Below, one piece after another: positions 1-11,375 of a stretch of 64,000 nucleotides of DNA. Source of the DNA: Gorsachius magnificus. Its lineage: Eukaryota > Chordata > Aves > Pelecaniformes > Ardeidae. The notes beneath the pieces are model-generated. The model searched no databases. It was not told the DNA's origin and was given only the letters and a program-made list of their open reading frames with translations. The stretch covers positions 124,373,988 to 124,437,987 of the forward strand of contig CM067082.1 of the NCBI GenBank assembly GCA_034008185.1, in the 5' to 3' direction. Position 1 is the first letter of the stretch. Each line of letters starts with the position of its first letter. A program made the translations under genes and the position numbers.

Positions 1-165
1 CATTACTTAAGTACGCACACCTACCTGCACACACATGCTCAAAGATGTTGTGTCTTAATAACCTTATAAAATACATATGAGGTATGAAAGAACACTGAAC
101 TTCTAAGAAACTGTTTATTCAGTGAAACGGATAAAGCAGACACTGTTATTAGTAACAGTCATTAC
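1..165. other. DNAH11 intron, left edge
   Basis: AT-rich sequence with no exon of the AAA1 module visible on the minus strand. Confidence 0.6.
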
Positions 166-307
166 CTGTCAGTCAGAGGTGTAATAACTAGCTGAGGGGT
201 ATTTTCCAAGTACCCATAGAAACCAAGCATCACAAATGGTGGCAAAACAGTGTTTCTGGGTGCCATCCCATCTATGGCATAGCTGTGACAGCTGGGGAAC
301 TGGTGAC
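166..307 (-). pseudogene. DNAH11: DNAH11 remnant, exon just before AAA1, two frameshifts
   Basis: The acceptor is cttttag and the donor is ACAG|gtaatg. Three frames are needed: VTSSP; then [20 protein letters not shown] with DAWF; then [17 protein letters not shown]. The human counterparts are VVSP, [20 protein letters not shown] with DAQF, and [17 protein letters not shown]. The deletions lie near 292 (11 nt) and 219 (8 nt), a total deficit of 19 nt from the expected 161. The next exon, carrying the AAA1 P-loop, is outside the window. Confidence 0.94.
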
Positions 308-1346
308 CTAAAAGGCCACTGCAGAGCCATTATGCCAGGTAGGAGCTATTCAGATGAAAGAAACGCAACTCATCACAAAGCTACAGCTGTCTTCCCTAGG
401 TTTCACACCTCATTACTAGCCACTTATGAATAATAACTACTACAACCAATTATAAAGGATTAGACCCAGCCTGAGGCATTTGTGCTTTTATACAGATGCA
501 AGTGTAATATAAGATCTTTTTAATAGAGCTATTACAGCACATTACCACTTATTAAGCCAAGACCTCACCTTACAAACAATTCAGTCTTTGCATAGGAGCA
601 GACATTACTTTCACCAGAATGAGTTTCATTTTACCCCTTCAAGCCTTGTTCCCTCTTGTCTTAATGCCATCTTAGAAACCCATTTTATTTCCGAGGCTCA
701 GGAGGTCAGAAGGAAAATGAGAATTCTTTCACATTTCACTCCTTATCCAGTGAAACGTTTCATGCATTCAAACCAGCAACCTGTGCCAGCCACCTTAGTT
801 TTACCTGAACAAAATTATACATAGGGAACAGTCCTTGGTTTAAATAAACACTCAAAATTGTAATTGTATGCACTTAAGAGCCACCACAGGAGAGGAGTGC
901 CTTGTTCTAGAGATGCACATGTATGCCTCTAGAAGGAGAGCAAAACACACTGTGAACGACTGAAGATAGAATAAATAAAAGTGGAATAACTAAAGGCATC
1001 TGGAAAAACTGCTTGGATTGCCCAAGGATTGTCTGCAGTCAGTTTTGTGATCTGAAATCTAAAGGAAATATCTTGCTTCTCACAGAAAGCCTGCTAAAAG
1101 TTTGAACGGTTCCCAGAAGTAGGGTAAAAGTTGACACCTGACTTTTGTTCAGGAAAATTTTAAATTCAGAAGGCAATAGCCCACAAAACCACAGGCATGG
1201 CACACAGCTCTGAAGCAGGCCATCTTTATGATTATACACCACCTTCTTCCTCATGTCTACATGCAGATCCAGACCCAAACTTGGCTTAAGTAATATTAAT
1301 TCTTTTCAAATCCACTAAAACTGCAATAGTTGATCCAAATACATAC
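308..1346. other. DNAH11 intron remnant
   Basis: Unique AT-rich sequence between two exon remnants. I see no repeat, RNA gene or coding homology. Confidence 0.6.
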
Positions 1347-1478
1347 CTTCTGGGCTACAAGACTTGCTACTACCCCTCTAGCATGAACATCTAGGGTGCA
1401 AATGGTCATGCTTTTCTGTCAATCACCCGAGGAAAGTTCTCCAAGCCACACGGTAATAAGAGCATATAGCCGAGTGAC
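1347..1478 (-). pseudogene. DNAH11: DNAH11 remnant, linker exon with TGA stop
   Basis: The acceptor is ttttcag and the donor is AAG|gtatgt; the exon is 132 nt, the expected 44 codons with no indel. It reads VTRLYALITVWLGELSSGD, TGA at 1419-1421, QKSMTICTLDVHARGVVASL. The stop replaces the Arg of [20 protein letters not shown]. A CGA to TGA transition is typical of CpG decay. Confidence 0.95.
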
Positions 1479-2564
1479 CTGAAAAGATTTATGTAGCCCT
1501 CTAAGACCAGATGGATCCCTGCATCATCTATCATTACTCCTTCTAGAAATTAGTTCTGCCTACATTGTGAATTAAGTTACCACAAAAACTAGCTTGTATG
1601 TACAAATTTACTGATATTAAACCTCAGATGCCATAAATCCTGGTTCAAACAGACATTTCAAATCACCTCCAAGGCAATGACAAACCAGATGAGTACAAGT
1701 ACTGAAGATGGTCAGTAGGCAAGTAGGAAGAATGGATGGAGGAAAAGATTTGCATGAAGAATTATAAATTGTATGGTTACCATCTTCAAAGAGATATGCA
1801 CCAGACTCTGCAGAACTTGTGGTACTAATTGCTTGGTACTAATTGCTTGAGAACATTTATTGCCAAACTGCTTGAAAATACACTTTAGGAAAGATCACAT
1901 TTTAAAAATAATCAAAGCAACGAAGGTAAGATCACAAAATGATATGAATTTATTATACAGAGTTACATAGTAGAAAGACCCTGTGGAATTTTTCAGGTTT
2001 CATATTAATAGGAAAGAAAAATGTACACAGTTACTACATGTAATTTTAAGGAGGCAAATATAACTAACTTTAATAGAAAGATATTTTACTGGGTAGCTGG
2101 CGTGGTGAAAAATGGGTGGTGAATTAGTGAGACCTCAAACACTACATTTCCTGTATTATTTTTATATGATATAAAAAACCACCTACTGGTGCTGAGACAG
2201 AGTTAAAGCCCCAGAATGCAATGCTCCATGCAAACAAGTTATCTGAGAATCAGAGCCTATGCCCTAATAGATTTTGAAAATGCTTACAAAAATAAAACCA
2301 GCAGATAATTTCACCACGCTTCATATTTTTCTGTATCATATCATGGAGGAGGTATCACGCACCCAAACCTCCACTTCTTTATGGCAGTGAGCCGCTATCT
2401 CCAGAGAGGTCTAGATGACCTTTCCTAGTCCACTCTTTTTACAGCAGAACCAGTCCAAATTCCCCACCACAGGTTGCACCATCAGGAAGCAGCAACAACA
2501 TGAGACAGTTCTGCTCTACTTGCAAAGTGACCACAAAACCAGCCTGCCTGGATCACACAGAGGT
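1479..2564. other. DNAH11 intron remnant left of the LTR
   Basis: Ordinary AT-rich intronic DNA up to the LTR insertion point. A short direct duplication (ggtactaattgctt-like) occurs near 1822-1850. Confidence 0.55.
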
Positions 2565-3088
2565 TGTCATGGTTTAACCCAGCAGGCAGCTGAACACCAC
2601 GCAGCCGCTCGCCCATTCCTTGCCGCCCTGGTGGGATGGGGGAGAGGATCGGAAAAAAGTAAACCCCATGGACTCAGATAAGGACAGCAGAGGAAAAGAA
2701 TAATAATAACAATAAGAGACTATACAAAACAAGTGATGCACAATGCAATCGCTCACCACCTGCTGACCGATGTCCAGCCTGTTCCCAAGCAGCAACCTCT
2801 GCTGCCTGGCCAACCACCTCCAGTTCATATAATGAGCCTGATGTCCTATGGTCTGGAATAGCCCTTAGGCCAGCTGGGGTCAGCTGTCCTGGCTGTGCCC
2901 CCTCCCAGCTTCTTGTGCCCGTGGCAGAGCAGGGAAAGCTGAAAAAGTCCTTGACTGATATAAGCACTGCTGAGCAAGACCTAAAACATCAGTGTGTTAC
3001 CGACATCATTCTCATCCTAAATCCAAAACAGAGCACTATGCCAGCCACTAGGAAGAAAATTAACTGTACCCCAGCTGCAACCAGGACA
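2565..3088 (+). mobile_element. Solo LTR of an avian endogenous retrovirus type (non-coding)
   Basis: The element starts TGTCATGGTTTAACCC and ends ACCAGGACA, with TG...CA ends as expected for an LTR. It is flanked on both sides by aggt (2561-2564 and 3089-3092), a candidate 4-bp target duplication. The start, the 'gatgcacaatgcaatcgctcacc' type of interior and the 3' end resemble a very common bird LTR. No retroviral gene is attached, so this is a recombined solo LTR. The family name is not certain. It sits in a DNAH11 intron directly upstream of the CR1. Confidence 0.7.
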
Positions 3089-3097
3089 AGGTTCATC

Positions 3098-5827
3098 AAT
3101 GTAGCTATTGATGGCTACAGGCTGTTCAGAAGGGACAGGCGAGGAAGGAGGGGCGGAGGCGTTGCCCTTTACATCAAGAAATCATTAGAGTGTGAAGAGC
3201 TGGCCCTGAAGAATAGCCACGAGCAGGTCGAAAGCTTATGGATAAGAATCAGAGAGAGAGGCAACAAAGGGAACCTGGTGGCTGGTGTCTACTACAGACC
3301 GCCAGATCAAGAGGAGCCGACGGACGAAGCGTTCTTCCTCCAACTCCGGGAGGCTTCGTGCTCGCAGGCTCTTGTCCTGCTGGGGGACTTCAACCACCCC
3401 GACATCTGCTGGAAAACCAACATGGCAAGCTGTAGGCAATCCAGCAGGTTTCTCGAATGCATTGAGGACAACTTCTTAAGCCAGGTAATAGACACCCCTA
3501 CCCGAGGGGATGCGGTACTGGACCTGGTGGTCACCAATGCAAGTGAGCTCGTCGGAAATGTCAAGATCGGAGGCAGCTTGGGTTGCAGTGATCATGCGCT
3601 GGTAGAGCTCACGCTCCAGAGGGAAATGGGAAGAATGAAGAGTATAGTCAGGACCCTGAATTTTAGAAAAGCAAACTTCCAGCTCCTCAAGGAGATAGTC
3701 GGAAGGACTCCCTGGGAAACGGTCCTCAGGGACAGGGGAACAGAACAGAGCTGGCAGATCTTTAAGGATGTGATCCACAGAGCGCAAGAGCTCTCGATCC
3801 CCAGGTGTAAGAAATCGGGCAAAGAAGGGAAGAGACCAGCATGGCTGAGACGAGAGATGCTAGTCAAACTAAGGAGGAAGAGGGAACTGCACAGGCAGTG
3901 GAAGCAGGGACAGGCATCCTGGGAAGAGTATAGGGACGCGGTCCGGTTGTGTAGGAATGGGGTCAGGAAAGCCAAGGCTCAGCTGGAGCTAAACTTGGCT
4001 AGGGATGCAAAGAATAACAAGAAGGGTTTCTACAGGTATATCAGCCAGAAAAGGATGGTTAAAGAAAGCGTACCCCTGCTGATGAGCGAGACTGGCAAGC
4101 TGGTAACAGCAGATGAGGAGAAGGCTGAGGTACTCAACAACTTTTTTGCCTCAGTCTTCACTGGGAAGCTCTCTCCCCACCCCACCCGAGTTGATGGATG
4201 GCATGAGGGGGGCCGGGAGGGCAAAACCCTTCCTGCTGTAGAAGATCAGGTTCGTGACCACCTGAGGAACCTGAATGCACATAAGTCCATGGGACCTGAT
4301 GAGATGCATCCCAGAGTCCTGAGGGAATTGGCTGATGTAGTCACCAAGCCACTCTCCATGATATTTGAAAAGTCATGGCAGTCAGGTGAAGTCCCTGGTG
4401 ACTGGAAGAAGGGAAACATTGTGCCCGTTTTCAAAAAGGGTAGAAAGGAAGACCCTGGGAACTACCGACCTGTCAGCCTCACCTCTGTGCCTGGGAAGAT
4501 CATGGAACAGATCCTCCTAGAAGCTATGCTAAAGCACATGGAGGCCAGGGAGATAATTCGAGATAGCCAGCATGGCTTCACCAAGGGCAAGTCCTGCCTG
4601 ACGAACGTAGTGTCTTTCTATGGTGGTGTGACAGCATCAGTGGACAAGGGAAAACCAATGGATGTCATCTATCTGGACTTCTGCAAAGCCTTTGACACGG
4701 TCCCCCACAACATCCTTCTCTCTAAATTGGAGAGCTATGGATTTGATGGGTGGACTGTTCGGTGGATAAGCAACTGGCTGGATGGCCGCATCCAGAGGGT
4801 AGTGGTCAATGGCTCGATGTCCAGATGGAGACTGGTGACGAGTGGTGTCCCTCAGGGGTCCGTACTGGGACCAGTGCTGTTTAACATTTTCATCAATGAC
4901 TTAGACAGCGAGATCGAATGCACCCTCAGCAAGTTTGCGGACGACACCAAACTGAGTGGTGCGGTTGACACACCAGAAGGACGGGATGTCATCCAGAGAG
5001 ACCTGGACAGGCTGGAGAGGTGGGCCTGTGTGAACCTCATGAGGTTCAACAAGGCCAAGTGCAAGGTCCTGCACCTGGGTCAGGGTAACCCCCAGTATCA
5101 GTACAGGCTGGGGGAAGAAAGGATCGAGAGCAGCCCTGCCGAGAGGGACTTGGGGGTGCTGGTGGATGAAAAGCTGGACATGAGCCGGCAATGTGCGCTG
5201 GCGGCCCAGAAGGCCAACCATACCCTGGGCTGCATCAGGAGAAGCGTGGCCAGCAGGTTGAGGGAGGTGATTCTGCCCCTCTACTCTGCTCTGGTGAGAT
5301 CTCACCTAGAGTACTGCGTCCAGCTCTGGAGCCCTCAGCACAAGAAGGACATGGAACTGTTGGAGCGGGTCCAGAGGAGGGCTACTAAAATGATCCGAGG
5401 GCTGGAGCACCACTCTTATGAGGACAGGCTGAGGGAGTTGGGCTTGTTCAGCCTGGAGAAGAGAAGGCTGCGGGGAGACCTGATTACAGCCTTTTAGTAC
5501 CTAAAGGGGGCCTATAGGAAAGATGGGGAAAATCTTTTTAGTAGGGCCAGCTGTGAGAGGACAAGGGGTAATGGTTTTAAACTGAAGCAGGGTAGGTTTA
5601 GACTGGATATAAGGAGGAAATTCTTTACAACGAGGGTGGTGAAACACTGGAACGGGTTGCCCAGAGAGGTGGTGGAGGCTCCATCCCTGGGAACATTCAA
5701 GGTCAGGTTGGATGGGGCTCTGAGCAACCTGATATAGTCAGTGGTGTCCCTGCTCACTGCAGGGGGGTTGGACTAGATGACCTCTAGGGGTCCCTTCCAA
5801 CCCAAAACATTCTATGATTCTATGATT
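3098..5827 (+). mobile_element. Long 5'-truncated CR1 LINE with near-intact ORF2
   Basis: The copy encodes the CR1 endonuclease-reverse transcriptase over about 800 codons. Endonuclease motifs are [34 protein letters not shown] and SDHALVEL. Reverse transcriptase motifs are [54 protein letters not shown] and the catalytic FADDT at 4934-4948. The frame runs unbroken until TAG at 5495-5497 in a position normally Gln (ACAGCCTTT-TAG-TACCTAAAG). The rest of the C-terminus remains readable to about 5737. The 3' end is the CR1 tail with ATTCTATG-type octamers. The start lacks the N-terminal endonuclease part, so the copy is truncated. It is one of the youngest-looking repeats in the window. Confidence 0.95.
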
Positions 5828-6910
5828 CATCATGGATAAGTCTCTACTGTTCAGAAAAGCTAGCAGAGATTGTTTAAAAAACGACCCCTATGCCCCCCCC
5901 CCAAAAAAAACCCAAACTCACCACCAAAAACGCCAAAACTAAACACATGCCACAATTTGCCACAGACACGTCAGCCAGAATTTACTAAGCAAAAAAAAAC
6001 CCCAACAACACCAAACCCTCCAAAACATGCCGCCCATTTTATCACCATATTTAATAGTCATGAACTGGACTGAAATTTGGCTAACCCTTCATTTGACTTC
6101 TGTCATTCTGTAGCCAAAACTTTCGTATTTTAAACTCTACGCTGTGTGAAAGTGTTTCTTTTGTTTAAAGTCTGCTACCTAACAGCTTCAGGTAATGTTT
6201 ATTAGCTCTTCTATTATGGGAAACAGTGAACAAAGATTAATCTTTATCCACCTCCTCTATTACAGGGATAATTTTAGACACCTCTATCCGATTCCCCCCT
6301 CCCATCCCCCTTAAAGGTCTCCTTCCTATTTCATATTTCCCTTTAGCAGATTTTCTAGGTTGGAAAAGAAAATGAAAACTACTTAAATTTTTCAAAAAGA
6401 GAAACAATACGCACACCAGAACAAAAACATTCAAAAGAAGCTGGAAGTAAACAAGGATGAAGCAAAAAGCAAATGGCAGAAGGTACTATTCTGAAGTGGA
6501 GCTAAAATAGATAATAGTAGAAGTATTCTGTTTGGTTCAACAGAAACAAAACCAACAGTTTTGGCTTCCTTACACAAATTATAGGGGTTTTAATACTTGT
6601 ATAAGTACTAATTGCATACTCTGTTCTTGCTACACTATCATGGTTGACATTTGGCTGTATCTTTGCTTTCATCGTTCATTTCAGTTCAGAATAATCCCAC
6701 AGAAAATTCAGTAATTAAGATGTGATAAAAGAGCCCATGAGATGACAGAAATGGAAGCAAAAGGCATATTTCTTTTTTTCCGTAGATGCTAATAGCAGTT
6801 TATTTACTACAGGATTAAAATTATTAAATATGCCACTCATCTCTTTTCACGAGGCCATTTTCACACTGTATTTCTTTTCACTGTATTAAACAAAAAGAAG
6901 ATACCCATAC
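5828..6910. other. DNAH11 intron remnant with A/C-rich low-complexity tract
   Basis: It holds a stretch at about 5890-6030 in which the plus strand is nearly all C and A (runs of C then A). The rest is ordinary AT-rich DNA with no exon. Confidence 0.6.
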
Positions 6911-7116
6911 CTGCTTCTTGTGCCAAACCTTCAGGGCTGATGCCAAGCCCTCTTCCAGCCTACCAAATGCCATTTCAACATCTGAAAACCACCAGATTCA
7001 TGAACGAGCAAGTGCAATCTGGGCTGCTTCTCTTCATAGGCCAGTATTGCCTCCACGATGCAGAGGCGCAGACTTTTGTGTACAGTTTCCTCAGGGTGTT
7101 GCAACCAAGACTTTAC
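6911..7116 (-). pseudogene. DNAH11: DNAH11 remnant, linker exon with 28-nt deletion and TGA stop
   Basis: The acceptor is cttcaaaag and the donor is CAG|gtatgg. It reads VKSWLQHPEETVHKSLRLCI and VEAILAYEEK. A deletion at about 7025 then removes the PRELWIFDFP equivalent and shifts the frame. In the new frame it reads AQIALARS, TGA at 6998-7000, [17 protein letters not shown] and the end LKVWHKKQ. The exon is 206 nt against 234 expected, a 28-nt deficit that is not a multiple of three. Confidence 0.92.
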
Positions 7117-8261
7117 CTTTTGAAGGGAAAATCCCCAAGCATGTATATATTTATGCCTGTAATCTAAATGGTACATTTTGTATTAACAATATAGGAAGCT
7201 CATCCCATTACTCTTCACAAAGGGTTTTCTGTGCATAAAGATTTCTTTACAAACTTGAACCACGGGATTTTTTTCCTTCCATTTTCTCTCTCCTACTGCC
7301 TCTCCAGTAGAATTTAGTTCAGAGGAGCCCTTCCCAATTACTGAAATAACAGACGTTGTTTTGTTTTACATACCCATTTGACTTATTTGACTGACCCCCA
7401 GATATAGTGTCTTTGAGCTCCAAGTATGGAAGGCTGAAGTTTTTCTGTTCCACAGACAGAAACACAGACAATACAGTCTTTTCTATGTCTCCATGCACTC
7501 AAATGCAGCTGTATCTTGAAGAAACTATCTCCAAGAGGCAAGCTGCATATATTTGCCCATTCAGTCTGGGGCCTCCCTGCTGAGAAAAATCAATCATTAG
7601 AACCACATGCAACATTGATTTTATGCAATGTGAATGCTTATCCATTCAGCACTGTTCTGAGAACAATACGTTATTGTCTCGGAAGCTGCTGATCTGTTCT
7701 TTCTGACCTACCACTACCCAGTTAGCACACATACTGGCTGGCCAATTAGCAAATACGAGGCTCAAAATCAGCTAAAACCCTGTTCAGCTCATAGGGTATA
7801 TGGGGGAGAGCTGGAGGTCTGGAGAGGTGTGGGCTAGAGGATAATAGAGGAGGGGATCTGAAAATATAATGGAAGATGAAATAAAAGGGCAGAAGAAGAG
7901 AAGTAGTATGAGAAATGCAACATTCAACCATAGGCTTCATCAGTTCTGTGGCTTTGAATACATTTTTTTTTTTCTTCTTCATTGCTCATAGATACTTAAC
8001 TCTCTATGCTTCTTAAAAAACCCAAAGCCTTATGTACAAGGGGCAGCTAGACAATTTAATAAATTATTAGTTTATTACACAGTTTTGGGCCACAAAATGT
8101 TTTGACATTTGGAAAAAGTAGTTGTAAAGGGTTTTTATTATTTTTTTTTCCCTAAATTTACTTCTGTAAAAGCAGCATTTCATGCCACTGAAAGTCTCTA
8201 TTTAATCAACATCCCAAAGGCGACAAAAACCATGAAGGAAATTTCACATAACTCAACATAC

Positions 8262-8411
8262 CTGACCATGGCATCCACACCCTTCATAGAACGGAACATA
8301 CTCCTTTTCTCTGCTGTACGTCCCAAGGGCAGTATTTACAGATTCCTCTATGTTGTCTTGAAATTTAAGATCAGCAACGTTGTCAAAAAGTTTGGTAAGA
8401 TGATGGCCAAC
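8262..8411 (-). pseudogene. DNAH11: DNAH11 remnant, linker exon (open frame)
   Basis: A 50-codon phase-0 exon runs from acceptor gggtgcag to donor CAG|gtatgt. It reads VGHHLTKLFDNVADLKFQDN, then ALGTYSREKEYVPFYEGCGC. The human counterpart is [20 protein letters not shown] and AVGMYSKEKEYVPF. The exon itself is intact. Confidence 0.93.
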
Positions 8412-10020
8412 CTGCACCCAAAAATACCAGACATTTAAGGAAACAGTTTACCTTAGATTTGTATCAATCATACTGCTTTAATGCATATATTTGTTAAAGT
8501 GCATGAGTACCACACTAACATTTGCTGTACACAATAAGATTTTGTGGTTCAGCAAAATTTAACAGTTTTTAGCAACTAACTGGGTAACACTAAGTCCTTG
8601 CACTAAATCTTACAATTGCATTTCTTATTCTAATGCTTTTAGAACATAGTGCTTCAACTGATCTTAGAAAGTAGGATGCACTGAATGACCAGGTGAGTAA
8701 TCAAAATGTCATTCTTAAGTTTTAAATGCTAGAAAAAAATGCATTTTGATTTTTTATTTGTATTAGAACACTTGTTCCAACTGAACAAATAATAAGAGTA
8801 CTTCTGATTTCCCTGGTGGCACAGACTGACATGGCAATGCTATCTGACTGTCTGTTGCATGATCACTACACAGGAGGTCTTTATGGGAAAAGCTGGGATT
8901 AATTACACTATTTTCAGTCATCAGAATAATCTGAAGGACAAAAGATGGCTCGATATAAAAACTGAGAAGTCTTGAAGTCATTACTAATTATGGCTAGTGG
9001 TTATTTTATAAACAGTCAATTCAGGTCTAAATGCCTTTTGTAACTACATGCCTCTCCAAAGCCCATAGAGTTTGAGGATCACTGTGGTGTGTACACCAGC
9101 ATGCTCTATGCCTGATAACTAGAACAGAAGATTTGTTTGATTGCTCTTATATACGGTGCACAGCAATGAGTGGATGAAACAAGTCACAAAGACTTAGTTC
9201 TGTAAAGAAGCTATGAGATTCACTCCATCATCATGTTTGAAAAGGCTCAGTGTTCAAGCCTCACAAGCCCTTTACCCTCTTGGAAAGTATCATATGTCAC
9301 ATCACATCTAAAAAGGCTTTGCCCGAGACACACCAATAACTCTAGCACTCAGAGAATTAATGGCCATGGCTGGATAGTCACCGAGGCCAGGAGTATCATC
9401 TGGCATGTAGATAACATAGTATAAAGCTCCTGAAATACATCAAAGTGCCTGTGTTTTACATAAATTGGTCTCAAAGTGTCACAAAACCTAGCAGATTATT
9501 GTTCAAGGGAGGAAAACAGAAGAATAGGTATAAAAACATTCCTCGTACAATGGTCAGCAGCTCAGTCAGAAACAGCCTAACAGCGACCATAGATCTTTCA
9601 GTCTTACTTATCATCACTCTGCATAGGATGCCTGAAATTTGATCAATCAGCACCAGAAGCAGAATACATTTGATGATCACATTGACCTTTGTCATTTCTA
9701 ATTCCTGCAAACCTACAATCCGATCATCCAAATAAATGCAAATTGCACATAGCTAGATTTCCAGTAAGAGACAGCGCAGGGTTTGTAACCCTTCTCCTCA
9801 GCATGCTGGTTTCACCTCTCCTTGCTGAACACCTTGTACCCGTCCTAGCTGGAGGGAAAACATTTACTACCTTCTTCACAGAAAATGTTCCTATTTGTAA
9901 GGTAAATTACCACTCAGAAACAAAGGTGCAGTTCTACGACACTATCTCCTCACACGGTTAGAGGGAAAACTTGCCTTTCTGTAGGCAAAATGAAGTACAA
10001 CTGTATGCAAGCAGGTTCAC
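8412..10020. other. DNAH11 intron remnant
   Basis: Unique AT-rich sequence. Several short open frames carry no recognisable domain. Confidence 0.55.
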
Positions 10021-10147
10021 CTGTTTGGGCTCTGTTCCTTTTGAAAGGTCATCTAGCAAGTCTGCTGAAGAAACAAAATAGAAGCAAGGAAAAGCTATGC
10101 GCTTGGTTTCTAAATATTCAACCAGAGCTTTTTCACAAAGAGGAATT
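10021..10147 (-). pseudogene. DNAH11: DNAH11 remnant, linker exon (open frame)
   Basis: The acceptor is ctgtttag and the donor is CAG|gtgaac; the exon is 127 nt with one split base at the start. It reads [20 protein letters not shown] then [21 protein letters not shown] in part. The human counterpart is [20 protein letters not shown] and FYFISSADLLDILSKG. Substitutions R to C and I to D fall at conserved positions. There is no stop. Confidence 0.93.
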
Positions 10148-11276
10148 CTAAACAGAACACAGAGATTTTAACATTACATGCCTTTAAACCCCCTAAAGCC
10201 AAGAACTGCCCCTCAGTTAAGGAAGAAATCAGACCAAAGAGTACAACAGAACAACCCAATCCACTCTTGATTTAAAATAATAACAATTAATAGAACTGCA
10301 AGGGACAGATAAGGTGGCAAACCTTACGGGTTTCCTTTCCAGAAACTAAAACAGAACACGCTCTTTTTACTCGTTCAGACCAAGGAACTGAAGAGAACTG
10401 AATGGTGCCAGAAACGTCCCTGAAAAGGTAAGTTTGGCTAAGTGGAAACTCCCCTTCAACCTTCCAGAGTCCAGCCTTAGAAAGTAAGGAACAAGAACAA
10501 AGTTCTTACTTGACAGGGCAGTTATTTGCAGATAAATTAAAAGAAAAAAAAGCAGCTAAGAACTAGTCTAATGGGGGAGCAAAGTAACTACTTTTCTTAA
10601 GATGCACACATTTTCTTTCATGTATGAAGGATAACAAACATGAAAACATACATTGGTATTGACAGAAAAAGTATTAAGAATCACAATACTCAATTACATG
10701 TGACTGATGCACTTTAGCTGTTAGCTTGGTATCTCTCATAACAAAAGTGACATCTCAAAAACCAGGTTTGCGTTTTGTTTGGGTGGTTTGTTTGTTGTTT
10801 TTTTTAAACTACCTCTTACAACTTTTTCCTGCAAGAAGAAATAGGCTGTGACTCCAAACATGGCTGCCTCTACAGGTAGGAAGACTGAATGTCACTGGGC
10901 AGTTCCAGGCATACCTTTAAGCGTGGTGGGGAAGGACCTTTGCTCTACGCAATCCACTATCTCCTGCTGTAAGCGTGAAAGAAAGGCTCCCAGCTCCCAG
11001 GTTGTGGATAGGAAGGAAATTCATTTGATCCAAACTGAACTAATTTTTAAGACCTTCGACAATTTTTACATTGTGCAATACATAAATAATGAACCAATGC
11101 CTCAAATGTGAGCGATCATATAAATAGTAGTAGAAATCCAATATGTCAAATGGAAACAAATGACAAAAATGCTATCATCAGATCATCTCACACCTGTACA
11201 AAAAGCAAACATGACCTGACAGCTCTCATTTCCTGACTGTTCCAGAACCACGCTTTCAAACAATTCATAATCATAC

Positions 11277-11375
11277 TGGATTTTTCAATTTTTTCAAATA
11301 AAATTTTTCATACAACTTTGGCTTTTTTGTAGCTTCCATCACATTTTTTGTATTTGGTCTGTCGGTCACCAACTC
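11277..11375 (-). pseudogene. DNAH11: DNAH11 remnant, linker exon, out-of-phase 3' end
   Basis: After acceptor tgtacag it reads ELVTDRPNTKNVMEATKKPK, LYEK, then a two-codon insertion FY, then LKKLKN. The human counterpart is [31 protein letters not shown]. The only usable donor, CCA|gtatga, leaves 99 nt (phase 0), while the next exon needs a phase-2 partner, so the junction shifts the frame. The 3' boundary is inferred. Confidence 0.8.

Noticed and set aside
2915..3097. N-terminal extension of the CR1 open frame
   Set aside because: It is LTR sequence read in frame, not CR1 protein.
10848..11111. Plus-strand reading AVTPNMAAST resembling a DNAH11 linker stretch
   Set aside because: It is on the wrong strand and lacks splice sites. 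The true counterpart was found on the minus strand at 11277-11375, so the likeness is chance.
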